A stretch of 64,000 nucleotides of DNA from Nakaseomyces glabratus (lineage: Eukaryota > Ascomycota > Saccharomycetes > Saccharomycetales > Saccharomycetaceae). The notes beneath the pieces were generated by a model. The model worked only from the letters and a program-made list of their open reading frames with translations. It was not told the origin of the DNA and searched no databases. The position numbers and the translations under genes are program-made. Positions 1-9,742 of the stretch are shown in pieces (position 1 is the stretch's first letter; each line of letters begins with the position of its first letter). The DNA is taken from contig NC_088961.1 of assembly GCF_010111755.1 (NCBI RefSeq), positions 248,001-312,000 of the forward strand, in the 5' to 3' direction.

Positions 1-831
1 GAGGAAATCCTACAAACAAAGAGGTTTCCATTTTTAGTTCCATCAGCAAGCGATAAACCTTACAGTCCACAAGAGTTATACCTACGTCAAGCCCACCACG
101 GTAGCCATGTGGCTAAACTCGGAGCTCGGGTAGAACAAGTTTTCTCACCAAACAGAGATATCTATACACCACCAACCCCAGAAAAAATGTCAATAGAAAA
201 ACTAATGGCTGCGGGTGTCCATTTAGGTCAGTCGACCTCACTTTGGAGATCATCCACCCAGCCTTTTATCTATGGTGAATACAATGGGATTCATATTATT
301 GATTTGAATCAAACATTAGCATATTTAAAAAGAGCTGCACAAGTTGTCGAAGGTGTTGCGGAGAGGGGTGGTGTTATCTTGTTTCTAGGAACTCGAAAGG
401 GTCAAAAAGTTGCGCTAGAAGAGGCCGCTAAGAGAACGCATGGGTATTTTGTTTCTACGAGATGGATTCCAGGTACGCTTACAAATTCAACAGAAATTTC
501 AGGTGGTTGGGAGAAGCACGAAGTTGATCTTCAGGACAAGCCCACTGGCAGACCATTACAAACAGATGAAAAGTCAAGGATTGTTAAGCCAGATCTATTG
601 GTTGTGTTAAATCCAACAGAAAATAGGAATGCACTTAATGAAGCCATGAAGTCGAGAGTTCCAACCATTGGTATTGTAGATACTGACTCTGAGCCATCTT
701 TCTTGACTTATCCTATTCCAGGTAATGATGATTCCTTAAGATCTGTAAACCTATTACTGGGCGTTCTAGCCAAAGCTGGTGAAAGAGGAGTAAAGAATCG
801 GATCAGAAAGGCGAGTGAGATGAAGCAATAA
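1..831 (+). CDS. MRP4: Mitochondrial small-subunit ribosomal protein uS2m, 5' end outside window
   Basis: A structural protein of the mitochondrial ribosome small subunit, homologous to bacterial S2, acting in the matrix. The reading frame is open from base 1, so the gene begins left of the window; only the last 276 codons are present. No ATG occurs in frame near the left edge, so the visible frame is an internal part of the protein. S2-family signatures are visible: the MAAGVHLGQ segment near residue 64 of the visible part, then [21 protein letters not shown] and the late [12 protein letters not shown] segment. The family protein in S. cerevisiae is about 394 residues, so roughly the first third is missing. 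It lies next to LAG1 exactly as in S. cerevisiae (YHL004W-YHL003C), convergently transcribed. Identification is firm from motifs plus synteny. Confidence 0.93.
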   Translation, partial: EEILQTKRFPFLVPSASDKPYSPQELYLRQAHHGSHVAKLGARVEQVFSPNRDIYTPPTPEKMSIEKLMAAGVHLGQSTSLWRSSTQPFIYGEYNGIHIIDLNQTLAYLKRAAQVVEGVAERGGVILFLGTRKGQKVALEEAAKRTHGYFVSTRWIPGTLTNSTEISGGWEKHEVDLQDKPTGRPLQTDEKSRIVKPDLLVVLNPTENRNALNEAMKSRVPTIGIVDTDSEPSFLTYPIPGNDDSLRSVNLLLGVLAKAGERGVKNRIRKASEMKQ

Positions 832-1207
832 CTGTTATGATAAACATTATTTTCAAACAGCCCCAATCTATCCGATTTTAGACTATCATGTATATATCAT
901 ATCTATTAATCTGTAATTTCCTTTTTTAAAATCCCTAATATTCATTTTAAGATAATGTTTGTGGAAAGAGAGACATTTGAAATCAATGTGGTAATGTGAA
1001 GAATAATTTTATTTTAGAGAATGAATGCTATAAGAACAGTTATATTTATAAAATCATAATGATGACTACCTCGTACAGTCACCCAAATGTGCCGTTACAT
1101 TATACAATAAGGGACCTGGTATAATCTTGAGGTAAGCGGTGGCCCAAATTGTAACTTTTACATGAGTTGGAAAAAAATAAAGCCATTAACGAGTACGAAA
1201 TATCTGA
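832..1207. other. Intergenic, convergent 3' ends of MRP4 and LAG1
   Basis: This 376-base AT-rich spacer between two converging genes must hold both 3' untranslated regions and polyadenylation signals. No open frame, repeat or RNA gene was seen in it. Confidence 0.6.
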
Positions 1208-2503
1208 TTATTCATCTTTTTCCTTTGATGACTCATTGATACAGATGGTAATATTATCGTCTGCAGGTGTACCTGGCATTGTAGATTCATCGGATTCACT
1301 ATCACTTCTTTCATCTTTTTGTTCACCCTTGAAGATCAACCTTAGTAAAATCTTGAAAATTAAGAACAGCCAGTATAGGTTGACAAGTTGCAGAGCAAAA
1401 ATTAGAACAAACACGATTGGCTGTGAGATCCAGCATTTGTATTGAGAAGTTGCGAAATTTAAAACATAGTTCCCTTCAGTCTTGAATTCGGTTAAGACAG
1501 ACCATAGAATTCTGATGTTGACAACGTGACGTAGATAAATCCAGCTACCAACAAACACCAAGAATACTGGAGGCGTAAAGATGGAATCCAAATAATTCAG
1601 GATCTTTGATAGTGACAAGAAGAAATCAGAAATGTCCATAGTGATATATATTGACAATCCCATTTTTGTGAAATGGAAGACGTAGGAAGACCAAATCAAC
1701 AGCAGAGTGACGATGTGGTGGAAGACCAGTTCTTTGTAATCCTTTCTAGGTCTCTCAAGTTGCAACACCAAGACACAAGCTTGTTGAGACCAAAATGCAG
1801 CTTGGCCTAGATAGAATACTTTGTATAGGAATGGATTAGTGAAATCAGGGTAGCTGTTGTACATTTCCTTGGTCTTAAATAGCCACAAATCAGAGTGGTA
1901 CATGATGTAGAGGCCAAAGGGGCCCGAACAACCACAATAGAAAAGGGCGTACATCTGCTCCATCATCCTCTTCACCTTATGTCTGGAAGTTATGTTTAGG
2001 ATTCTGGTGATTGGTCTAATAACAACATCCATGAGAAACTCTCTTAGGAATGTGAAGAAAATCATGTGATAAAAGATAAAAGCCAGGTCCTTTATACCTT
2101 TACCGTATCTGTCGGTGTCACCAATCCTGTATGATATGGCAACAAACATATGCAATGGGTTGGTCTCGGTTCTGTTCCCCGAGGTCAAGTACGCGCTATA
2201 AACAGAAAACAAAATAAGCAAGGGGGTAACCCAGGAATGGCGGTAGTTCACCTCCCTGTAACTGTACCACAGCTTCCTCATAAGGTCGAGGTCATTCTCG
2301 TCAGAACCCATCAGCGCTCTTTTCCTCCTCTTGGCCTCCAACTTGGAGTATTTAGTCTCATTCATGGTTGAGATACTAGGAACTGTGTCACCAAGGTCAA
2401 TGCGCCCAACAGAAGACGACCTCCTATCCCTAGTCTTAACAGTCAGGTTCTGCCTACGATTCAGCGCGGGACTCTCGCCCTTTTCAGCATATGTATCCTT
2501 CAT
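1208..2503 (-). CDS. LAG1: Ceramide synthase (sphingosine N-acyltransferase), Lag1/Lac1 family
   Basis: Joins very-long-chain fatty acyl-CoA to a sphingoid base to make (dihydro/phyto)ceramide in the endoplasmic reticulum membrane, upstream of the AUR1 product encoded 4.4 kb away. The 431-residue product has a soluble basic N-terminus, a first membrane span near residues 90-107, and the TLC domain from about 170 to 395. The family's His-His pair is visible at 262-263 within [12 protein letters not shown]. The Lag1 motif [16 protein letters not shown] lies at 289-304. The C-terminus is acidic and serine-rich, as in the yeast enzymes. The start is the first ATG in frame and gives a family-like length (about 411 in S. 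cerevisiae). S. cerevisiae has two copies, LAG1 (YHL003C) and LAC1. The MRP4 and HSE1 neighbours point to the LAG1 position, but the CAP1 neighbour is LAC1-linked, so LAG1 versus LAC1 is an inference. Confidence 0.93.
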   Translation of the reverse strand: MKDTYAEKGESPALNRRQNLTVKTRDRRSSSVGRIDLGDTVPSISTMNETKYSKLEAKRRKRALMGSDENDLDLMRKLWYSYREVNYRHSWVTPLLILFSVYSAYLTSGNRTETNPLHMFVAISYRIGDTDRYGKGIKDLAFIFYHMIFFTFLREFLMDVVIRPITRILNITSRHKVKRMMEQMYALFYCGCSGPFGLYIMYHSDLWLFKTKEMYNSYPDFTNPFLYKVFYLGQAAFWSQQACVLVLQLERPRKDYKELVFHHIVTLLLIWSSYVFHFTKMGLSIYITMDISDFFLSLSKILNYLDSIFTPPVFLVFVGSWIYLRHVVNIRILWSVLTEFKTEGNYVLNFATSQYKCWISQPIVFVLIFALQLVNLYWLFLIFKILLRLIFKGEQKDERSDSESDESTMPGTPADDNITICINESSKEKDE

Positions 2504-2703
2504 ATTAGCAAGTTAAATATAAGGTCTCAATTGGATTAATATTTTCTTTTTCTGTCTAGCTTGTAATCCCTTTTTTTTTTACTTCAGCTAATAATCGCCC
2601 TGAAACATATCAGCAATATTCGCTGGTATAGAAAGAGATCTTGGCTGCATCGCTCTTATATATATTACCGACTGGTTGTTTATTTTCATTTTCTTTTTTT
2701 TTT

Positions 2704-2743
2704 GAATTTTTGAATTTTTGGATTTTTGGATTTTTGGATTTTT
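2704..2743. repeat. 8-bp tandem repeat, five copies
   Basis: Five head-to-tail 8-base units follow a T-run: two of GAATTTTT, then three of GGATTTTT. The repeat lies about 200 bp upstream of the LAG1 start, in its promoter region. A role in nucleosome exclusion is possible but not shown. Confidence 0.85.
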
Positions 2744-2749
2744 CAGGTT

Positions 2750-3240
2750 TGCGTACCATCACGACTACTTTGTCTGAGCTTGGCACCTTTGCTTGGAAAG
2801 CCCTATTCTAATATCCCAGCAAACTTAGGGTTCCCCACCCCATCAAGTAGGCCAAGTTCGCATGGCAGTATCCTTCCTCCACTCTATTCCTCCTGTATTC
2901 GGTGCAACACCGCGTCTCCCCTTTAGCCCTGGGTGGCCCCGTTCCTCTTGTTTACCCTCACTTGTTGTCCTTACGTCATGTTCAACACACAATTGTCCGC
3001 ACCAACCTTCCCTATCACGTCCCGTTCCTCTGAAACCTGCGTGTCTCACTTCCCCCCCCAAGGAAGATGTGCGTCGGCATAATCATCTTTATTGCCCTTC
3101 CAGGGTTCTGCTTCTCAACAACTGCTAGAAGACCGCATCCTGCATAATCAAGCCCTAACCATCCCCCCCTGCTACGGACATATGATAGGGATATTCACGC
3201 AGAGGCGAGATGAAACAACTTCTACAACTTCTCTCGAGGG
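2750..3240. other. GC-rich, cytosine-skewed island
   Basis: In an otherwise AT-rich window this stretch is visibly GC-rich. The 60 bases from 2881 contain about 60% G+C by hand count. The + strand is strongly enriched in C over G, with runs such as a C8 tract near 3052 and a C7 tract near 3165. No tRNA promoter boxes or snRNA motifs were recognised. It could be an unannotated RNA gene, a regulatory island, or DNA of different origin. Confidence 0.45.
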
Positions 3241-3352
3241 TTTGGGTACTTGACAAATTTGACACTGCAGTACAGAAAGCAGCGCACGGTCAAAAACGCT
3301 TTACAACCCTTATTAAGATTTGTATCGTTGCGGACGTGTTCTAAGGGGTATC

Positions 3353-3432
3353 TTAGGGTCTCTTAGGGTTTGGGGTTTGTTAGGGTGTCTTAGGGTTTAG
3401 GGTCTCTTAGGGTCTCTTAGGGTCTCTTAGGG
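3353..3432 (+). repeat. Array of eight TTAGGG motifs, mostly 10 bp apart
   Basis: TTAGGG hexamers start at 3353, 3363, 3380, 3390, 3397, 3407, 3417 and 3427. The main unit is the 10-mer TCTTAGGGTC, so several copies fall on the same face of the helix. TTAGGG is the recognition core of Tbf1, which in yeasts binds subtelomeric repeats and some gene promoters. The array could be a Tbf1-bound HSE1/LAG1 promoter element or a relic of telomere-like sequence. A reverse-oriented CCCTAA also lies near 3153. Confidence 0.8.
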
Positions 3433-3619
3433 TCTCCTTGCTTTTAGGTCTTCTGGCCAAATACCCTAGGGCTAGTCAAAATCTACGCCTCTCTTATCTT
3501 TCCTTCCCAGTCCAAGGGCCAAACTACAAATAATATAAAGACTGATTCTATATCTTGCCCAAAGCGTTTGTGTTATCTATACGTGTTTACCAAGAGGAAA
3601 ATAAGTAAAATAACTCCAA

Positions 3620-4972
3620 ATGCCTTCTTTAGAAGTTAAGTTACGGAAAGCGGTGCTCGCAGCCACCGACGGGAAGTTGCGCAGTGATAACTGGCAATAC
3701 ATTATTGGTGTGTGTGATCTTGTGAAGGAAGACCCCGAAGATGCGTCACAGATAGTGATGGAGATGATAGAGAAGCGGCTGGGCCAGAACGATGCCAACG
3801 TTATGCTGAGATCGCTCGCGCTGGTGGTCGCCCTGGCGGAGAACTGTGGGTCTCGGCTGAAACAGCAAGTCAGCAGCAAGCATTTCACCGGGATACTAGC
3901 CCAACTGCTGGAGAGCGGCGATGTGCATATGACTGTGAAGAAAGAAATTGCAAAAGTGGTCAAGCAGTTATCTGACTCTTTCAAAAGTGACCCTTCTTTG
4001 AAAACTATGGGTGACCTCAACACCAGGATCAGAAGAAAATGGCCAGGTTTACTGGAAGAACCAGAGAAACCGTCGAAACAAAAGGTAAGTCACCAAGAGG
4101 CGACCGACGAGGATCAAGAACTACAGAGAGCATTAAAGATGTCCTTGGAAGAATTCGAAAAGAGTAAGCAGCAAAGTAATGGTAGTGCTGTTCAAAGCAA
4201 TAGTCTCCAGGATCACAACCAAGGTCAACAACAGCCGCAGCAACAAACAACTTCTGGTATCAGAAGAGTACGGGCTTTATACGATCTAAATGCAAATGAA
4301 CAGGATGAATTGTCCTTTAGGAAAGGGGACGTGATAGTTGTTCTGGAGCAAGTATATCGAGATTGGTGGAGAGGCTCTTTACATGGGAAGATAGGTATAT
4401 TCCCTCTGAATTATGTAACTCCAATTACTGAACCATCACCAGTTGAGTCACAAAGAGAACAACAAATTGAAGAGGGCGTACTATCGCAGGCTCAAAACGT
4501 TCAAGTTCTAAGTGCCAAAATGCAAATGGCATCTGGAAAGGGGCTGTCGGAGTTGAACCAAGATCCCGAGTTTAATGATTTATATAGTACCGTGACACCT
4601 ATACGGCCGCATGTTACTAAATTAATAGGAAAATATGCAAAGGAAAAAGACGATGTGATCGCTCTACGACAAGTCCTGCTGAATGCTGAATCCACCTATA
4701 ATGAACTTTTAGACAGAGCTGCTAAGAGTTATAGTATACCAAACACACAAGCTCCTCCATACGCACCTGCAGTTACATCACAGCCGGGATACGTTTCAAA
4801 TAATACTTATCAAACCACTAATGGTCAGTACACTCAACATAATATAACACCGCAACAGCAATATCAGGTGCCCTCACAAAATTATCAAAGCCAGCCACCC
4901 TCTATGCAAAGCAATCATTATATTGGGTATCAACATCCTGGCATAAATGATCAGCCACCACCAAACTACTGA
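3620..4972 (+). CDS. HSE1: ESCRT-0 subunit Hse1 (STAM-like)
   Basis: Partner of Vps27 in ESCRT-0, which captures ubiquitinated cargo on endosomes and starts multivesicular body sorting. The 450-residue product shows the full family layout. A VHS domain spans about 1-145. A ubiquitin-interacting motif with the ALKMSLEE core lies near 164-180. An SH3 domain (ALYDLNANEQDELSF to GIFPLNYV) spans about 214-270. A helical GAT-like segment lies at about 280-375, followed by a glutamine/proline-rich tail. The length is nearly identical to the S. cerevisiae protein (about 452). The start is the first in-frame ATG and begins directly with the VHS domain. It is flanked by LAG1 as in S. cerevisiae (YHL003C-YHL002W). 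The TTAGGG array lies in its promoter. Confidence 0.95.
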   Translation: MPSLEVKLRKAVLAATDGKLRSDNWQYIIGVCDLVKEDPEDASQIVMEMIEKRLGQNDANVMLRSLALVVALAENCGSRLKQQVSSKHFTGILAQLLESGDVHMTVKKEIAKVVKQLSDSFKSDPSLKTMGDLNTRIRRKWPGLLEEPEKPSKQKVSHQEATDEDQELQRALKMSLEEFEKSKQQSNGSAVQSNSLQDHNQGQQQPQQQTTSGIRRVRALYDLNANEQDELSFRKGDVIVVLEQVYRDWWRGSLHGKIGIFPLNYVTPITEPSPVESQREQQIEEGVLSQAQNVQVLSAKMQMASGKGLSELNQDPEFNDLYSTVTPIRPHVTKLIGKYAKEKDDVIALRQVLLNAESTYNELLDRAAKSYSIPNTQAPPYAPAVTSQPGYVSNNTYQTTNGQYTQHNITPQQQYQVPSQNYQSQPPSMQSNHYIGYQHPGINDQPPPNY

Positions 4973-5364
4973 CCGTGTTTTCTTTATCACTACGAGTACA
5001 TCGGTAATTTTTTCAAGAATTCATGGCTTAATATTGATGGTAAGTAGTATTTCATAAAGTACCTTTATAGATAAATTCTGTCAGTCACATTGTGTTACAA
5101 TTTAGTTGTACTAAGGGTAGAAACTATACTGTAAGCCAGATAGTCCATATTAGCAGCCTCTATTGACAAAAGCACAGCTCAGCGTACGAAAGCGATATGG
5201 AAGAATGGTTCAAAGGACCAGAAACAAAGGGATAATTGTGTGATCCACACTATAGCAAGTCCTATCACTTCCTAGTGTCCATTATTTTACATTACTTTTA
5301 TACTGCATTGGTACTTACACATACTAGTAAGGAGAGGTAAGGATTGACGTGATAATAGAGCAGT
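4973..5364. other. Intergenic, HSE1 3' region and CAP1 promoter
   Basis: A 392-base AT-rich spacer between two genes on the same strand. Nothing beyond an ordinary terminator/promoter region was recognised. Confidence 0.5.
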
Positions 5365-6153
5365 ATGAGCAACGATTTTGACACTATCATCAAGAACATT
5401 ATAAAGGATTCTCCAGCAGGTGAGCTCGAGGAAGTTTACCAAGATTTAATTACAATTGCTGGAGAAAATTCTAAAGAAACAATTATAGATGCTATTGCCG
5501 AATATAATGTTGAAAACTCAATTCCAATTGATGTTGATGGTAAAGACGTTATCATTTCAAAATATAACAAGCAAGGCACTAAGTTCGTTGACCCAGTTAA
5601 TGGAATACAATTTTCCGTCGACCACCTTCATCAAAAAGGTTTAGATGTAGAAGAGTACAGTGCAGACATTGATGCGGACCAAAAGAAAGCTATAACTGAT
5701 CTTGGCAACTACTTATCCACAAATTTTCCCGGTCGTGCCACTTTCGCCGTATTACCTCTAGAAGAACAAAGCAAAACAGCAATTATAATCGTCAGTACAA
5801 AATATAACCCTAGCAATTTTTGGAATGGTCATTGGAAGTCTGAATATGTATATGATAAGACAGAAGGGAAACTATCTGGGACAATAGACATAGACGTGCA
5901 CTACTATGAAGATGGTAATGTGAAATTCCATTCCAGTAAATTGGTGGAAGAAACTAATATTAAAGATCCAGTAGCATCAATTAAAGAACTGGAACATAAG
6001 TTTGAACAAGATTTACAAGAGTCCTTCACTGACTTGAATGAGAAGCAATTCAAGTCTTTGAGAAGAAGATTGCCAATTACAAGGGCAAGAGTCAACTGGG
6101 GTAAAGCCATTGGTAACTACCGACTAGGTAGGGATGCTGCCCAAGGTAAATAG
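5365..6153 (+). CDS. CAP1: F-actin capping protein, alpha subunit
   Basis: Forms the capping protein heterodimer with the beta subunit Cap2 and blocks barbed ends of actin filaments in cortical patches. The 262-residue product matches the family in length (about 268 in S. cerevisiae). The alpha-subunit hallmarks are visible: the conserved NGHWKSEYVYD stretch around residues 153-163, the HYYEDGNVKFHSSK segment at about 179-192, and the C-terminal LRRRLPITRARVNWGKAIGNY region that contacts actin. The ATG at 5365 is the first in frame. In S. cerevisiae CAP1 is YKL007W, beside LAC1. Its place here next to HSE1 is one of the interleavings that make the window look like a differently fractionated duplicated block. 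Confidence 0.95.
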   Translation: MSNDFDTIIKNIIKDSPAGELEEVYQDLITIAGENSKETIIDAIAEYNVENSIPIDVDGKDVIISKYNKQGTKFVDPVNGIQFSVDHLHQKGLDVEEYSADIDADQKKAITDLGNYLSTNFPGRATFAVLPLEEQSKTAIIIVSTKYNPSNFWNGHWKSEYVYDKTEGKLSGTIDIDVHYYEDGNVKFHSSKLVEETNIKDPVASIKELEHKFEQDLQESFTDLNEKQFKSLRRRLPITRARVNWGKAIGNYRLGRDAAQGK

Positions 6154-6914
6154 AGCTTTTTATTTAAAGATATCTAACGCATCTATAATTATACTTGAAG
6201 ATAAAGATTAATTACGTATTAAGAACGACTTCCTAACTTTTGTTCCACATAAGACCTCTAATTTTTGATGATCCCTTCAATTGATACAAACAAAGACAAT
6301 TACCGGTGGTTAAGTCATGATAGGAGCGCGAATTCTTATAGGATAATAAACATAGACTAGATACAGTGACCATCTATGCTGTGACTTGCAACTTTAGTCA
6401 GTCTTCCGAACACAAAAACGTCATTTTAAAATTAGGCTTTAGATTGTAACTCAGATGATTTTCGTCAATCCAGTGTACGAAACTTGGCAAATGCTAAAAC
6501 TTCAACAAATAAATCATCATCCCTAATACTAGTGTAAATAATTTAATGTACATGGTGTTCTATTTCTAATGTAGAAATATGTATATGACATTAGATCAAC
6601 TCATATTGTTCAAAACTCTGTCAAAATAATTTAGTGAGGCAAAGGTGTCGTCCCCCGAATGAACTTGTAACTCACCTTGAAGGAGATATTTGCATTTACT
6701 TGATAATCCGAAACTTTTGCAACTTAACATTTTAAAACTAGAAGTTATTTGGTATCTGGTATTAATTTTTATTAGCTTTGCTGATTACGACACGTTACGA
6801 AGGAAGATATTGACGCTCAGAATTTTTATTTAGGAGAAATTTATCATAATAGACAATATTTGCCATTACCGATTTCTAACTAAATATCATAATCATAGTT
6901 ATTAGACAAATTCA
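6154..6914. other. Intergenic between CAP1 and AUR1
   Basis: A 761-base AT-rich spacer. The S. cerevisiae neighbours of AUR1 on this side (RPL14A, SFT1, BYE1) are not here: no ribosomal protein-like or zinc-finger frame can be seen on either strand. No repeats or RNA genes were recognised. Confidence 0.5.
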
Positions 6915-8165
6915 ATGAGACTTGGAAGATGGTTTGCTATTTTGAGCTCAAAATTATGCTCAGATACAGATGTAACTAAGTTGGAGAGAAGTCTTGATGT
7001 AAGGGTCACATTAAGACGACTCAGGAGTTACAGACCCACAATAGGTGACACAGTTCATTATTCATTTTTGTCAATGATTCTATTGTATTCATATTTTGCT
7101 AATCCACTACCATTCATTGTGAAAACATTGATAGCGATGATTTTAATGACTCTGTTTGTCGTCCCGATGACATCTCAATTTTTCTTTAATGCACTTCCAA
7201 TATTGACATGGCTAATCTTGTATTTTACATCATCACATATTCCTAATAGTCATAGACCTTCAATTTCTGTTGAGGTGCTTCCTGCCATTGAAACTATCCT
7301 GTATGGCGATAACTTAAGTGAGATTTTGGCTGCATGGCAAAATACAATTCTAGATATCCTAGCTTGGATTCCATATGGTCTGTTTCACTTTGGCGCACCA
7401 TTTGTGGTTGCAATTGTTTTATTTATATTTGGACCACCGACAGTTCTTCAGGGTTATGCGTTTGCGTTTGGTTATGTGAATTTATTTGGGGTGTTATTCC
7501 AAAACATATTTCCCGCCGCGGCTCCTTGGTATAAAATACATTATGGACTCCAAGTTGCAAATTACAGTATCAAAGGTATGCCTGGTGGACTTTCTAGAAT
7601 TGATGATCTTTTGGGTGTGAATTTATATTCAAGTGGTTTTAAGAACTCTGCTGTCGTTTTTGGAGCTTTTCCTTCTCTTCATTCTGCATGTGCAACTATG
7701 GAAGCACTCTTCTTCTCATATTGTTTTCCAAGCTTGACACCGCTCTTTATTTTCTACGTTTGGTGGTTATGGTGGTCTACAATGTATCTTACTCATCATT
7801 ATTTTGTTGATCTAACAGCAGGTTCTGTTTTGGCTTATTTCATATTTCAATATACCAAATACACACATCTACCTATTGTTGATCCAAATCTGCTCTTCCG
7901 TTGGTCCTACGACAGTATTGAATTTTACGATGTTAAGAACAATGACCCTTTATCCATTACAAATAACGATATAGAGAGTATACCTCTAAACACCATTGAA
8001 CTAGATACAGAAGAAGTGTTCAATATTGAGCGGGAAAAATCTAGGACACCAGAATTGTCACATGCAGTGTCTTCATCTTCTCTAGCTAACGGTCGCTCTC
8101 AAACATATCCAAATACTGGAAATACATTCAAATCCAAGACAAGACTGAGTAAACTGGTCATTTAA
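6915..8165 (+). CDS. AUR1: Inositol phosphorylceramide synthase catalytic subunit
   Basis: Transfers phosphoinositol from phosphatidylinositol to ceramide in the Golgi, giving inositol phosphorylceramide and diacylglycerol. It is the essential fungal step inhibited by aureobasidin A. The 416-residue product is a polytopic membrane protein of the PAP2/AUR1 group, about the size of the S. cerevisiae enzyme (401). The catalytic triad is visible as His256 in FGAFPSLHSA, and His295 and Asp299 in THHYFVDL. The ETILYGDNLSEILA and YGLFHFGAPFVVA segments, where aureobasidin resistance changes map in S. cerevisiae, are conserved. The hydrophilic tail after about residue 340 is variable. The ATG at 6915 gives the short cytosolic N-terminus expected. 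It lies upstream of DID4 as in S. cerevisiae (YKL004W, YKL002W), with MRP17 missing between them. Confidence 0.96.
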   Translation: MRLGRWFAILSSKLCSDTDVTKLERSLDVRVTLRRLRSYRPTIGDTVHYSFLSMILLYSYFANPLPFIVKTLIAMILMTLFVVPMTSQFFFNALPILTWLILYFTSSHIPNSHRPSISVEVLPAIETILYGDNLSEILAAWQNTILDILAWIPYGLFHFGAPFVVAIVLFIFGPPTVLQGYAFAFGYVNLFGVLFQNIFPAAAPWYKIHYGLQVANYSIKGMPGGLSRIDDLLGVNLYSSGFKNSAVVFGAFPSLHSACATMEALFFSYCFPSLTPLFIFYVWWLWWSTMYLTHHYFVDLTAGSVLAYFIFQYTKYTHLPIVDPNLLFRWSYDSIEFYDVKNNDPLSITNNDIESIPLNTIELDTEEVFNIEREKSRTPELSHAVSSSSLANGRSQTYPNTGNTFKSKTRLSKLVI

Positions 8166-8559
8166 AACCAGTATTTATAAATAGAGACTATCTTCTTCTA
8201 CTGTACATACAATGATCTTTCTATATTCTAACGAAATCAATAAGTGCATACTATATTCATTTAACATGATCAATATTATTTAACAGATCCATTAGGTGCT
8301 GGCTTCCCAAGATAGTTACCAAAACGATAATTTTTTCTCAAAATTTGCCCTTTGAGAAAAACCTCCGTCTAGTCACCCCTTACCACACAGCACAAACTGA
8401 AAATCGATGGGATAAGATAACAATACACATGAATTGAGCACTATAACTATAATACATAATCATACTAACATATTTGAATGAAATTTCTGATCCAAAGCAA
8501 TAATATTTAAACTTGTCTACAAACTGGAAGGTTGAGGATATAGCCTTATTAACTCAAAA
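8166..8559. other. Intergenic between AUR1 and DID4
   Basis: A 394-base AT-rich spacer. In S. cerevisiae MRP17 lies here on the opposite strand, but no matching frame exists in either orientation. Confidence 0.5.
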
Positions 8560-9446
8560 ATGGGACTCACAGAATGGTTTTTTGGGAAGAGCATGACCCC
8601 ACAGGAGAGGCTTAAGAAGGTATGTTTAATTACATCACAACAAGATGAATCACCAATAAATTTGCACACTTATGAATTTGTTATTTACTAACTCTATCTA
8701 CAATATTCTTTTTAACTGTGAAAATACTCCAATCCTTCTTGAAGGTTGCAAGGTTTATTTCAATATGGTATTACCGAATATTTGTGTAAGCTTTCGAACA
8801 GAATCAAAGAGCACTAGAAAGAACCCAGCGGGAATTAGACAGAGAGAAGAGAAAGCTTGAAACACAAGAAAAAAAATTGATAGCTGATGTCAAGAAGTCT
8901 GCCAAAAATGGACAAATAGATGCAGCAAAGATACAAGCCAAAGATTTGGTACGGACTAGAAATTATATCCAAAAGTTTGATAATATGAAAGCACAATTAC
9001 AGGCTATTTCTTTGAGGATTCAGGCAGTAAGAAGCAGTGATCAAATGACGAGATCTATGAGAGAGGCAACTGGATTGCTAGCCGGTATGAATAGATCCAT
9101 GAATCTGCCTCAGCTACAAAAAATATCAATGGAATTCGAAAAACAAAGTGATTTGATGGACCAAAGACAAGAGTTTATGGATGAGGCCATTGACAATGTA
9201 ATGGGAGATGAGTTGGAAGAAAATGAAGATGCAGATGAAATAGTTAACAAAGTTCTTGATGAAATTGGAATTGATTTGAACTCCCAATTACAAAATACTC
9301 CTCAGCATGAGTTAAAACTACCAGGAGAAGCTGAATCGCAGAATGGGGTAGCAGAAACCGTAGGTGCTTCTGGGTCTGGGGGTGATACGAAAATGAGTCC
9401 TGATGATGACCTTCAGGCCAGATTAGACAGCTTAAAGAGACAATAA
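8560..9446 (+). CDS. DID4: ESCRT-III subunit Did4/Vps2 (CHMP2), two exons
   Basis: An ESCRT-III component that works with Vps24 late in multivesicular body formation and recruits Vps4. Exon 1 is 8560-8619 (20 codons, ending in RLKK). The intron is 8620-8801, with donor GTATGT, branch point TACTAAC at 8686-8692 and acceptor CAG at 8799-8801. Exon 2 is 8802-9446. The 234-residue product (about 232 in S. cerevisiae) has the basic helical core, including KSAKNGQIDAAKIQAKDLVR, then the acidic stretch. It ends in the MIM1 motif LQARLDSLKRQ that binds the Vps4 MIT domain. The intron position after codon 20 matches the known spliced S. cerevisiae gene. The distance from branch point to acceptor (about 107 nt) is unusually long. 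Confidence 0.94.
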
Positions 9447-9742
9447 TATAATTCAATATAAAAGCAAAAATATGTTAATTAGAAACTGTATTATAGCTAA
9501 CATAATGCCTTGGTAGACCTGCAAGGTGCATTTGTAAAATAGAAGAAAAACCCTAGATACACTCAGCATAGCGTACATTTTATTTGCAATACTAGGATTG
9601 TCTTGATATATAATCCACAATAACAAAACTGAAATAGCTTTGAAAGCAAAGCAGCAGAGTCCTCTGTTCAGTCAAAACCTATATTATAAAAATGAGTATA
9701 CAAAAGTCTATTCATAAATTTGTTGAAATGAAATTACGTCAG

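Larger units (their letters stand above)
2504..3619. promoter_or_regulatory. Divergent LAG1-HSE1 intergenic region
   Basis: A 1.1-kb spacer between divergent genes, and much longer than other divergent spacers here. From the LAG1 side it holds poly-T tracts, an 8-bp tandem repeat (2704-2743), a C-rich and GC-rich island (about 2750-3240) with a CRE-like ACGTCA near 2974, then an array of TTAGGG motifs (3353-3432) about 190 bp before the HSE1 ATG. An 88-codon ATG frame (2862-3128) crosses the island, but its composition simply mirrors the pyrimidine-rich DNA and no protein family is recognisable. Confidence 0.6.

Noticed and set aside
109..831. MRP4 as a complete 240-residue protein starting at base 109
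   Set aside because: Base 109 is GTG, not ATG, and the frame is open to base 1 with family-like sequence, so the gene is cut by the window edge.
1167..1445. 92-codon plus-strand frame
   Set aside because: It is an antisense shadow of the 3' end of LAG1.
2862..3128. 88-codon ATG frame in the GC-rich island
   Set aside because: Its Pro/Ser/Leu-rich sequence is what C/T-rich DNA encodes in any frame; the opposite strand is open too.
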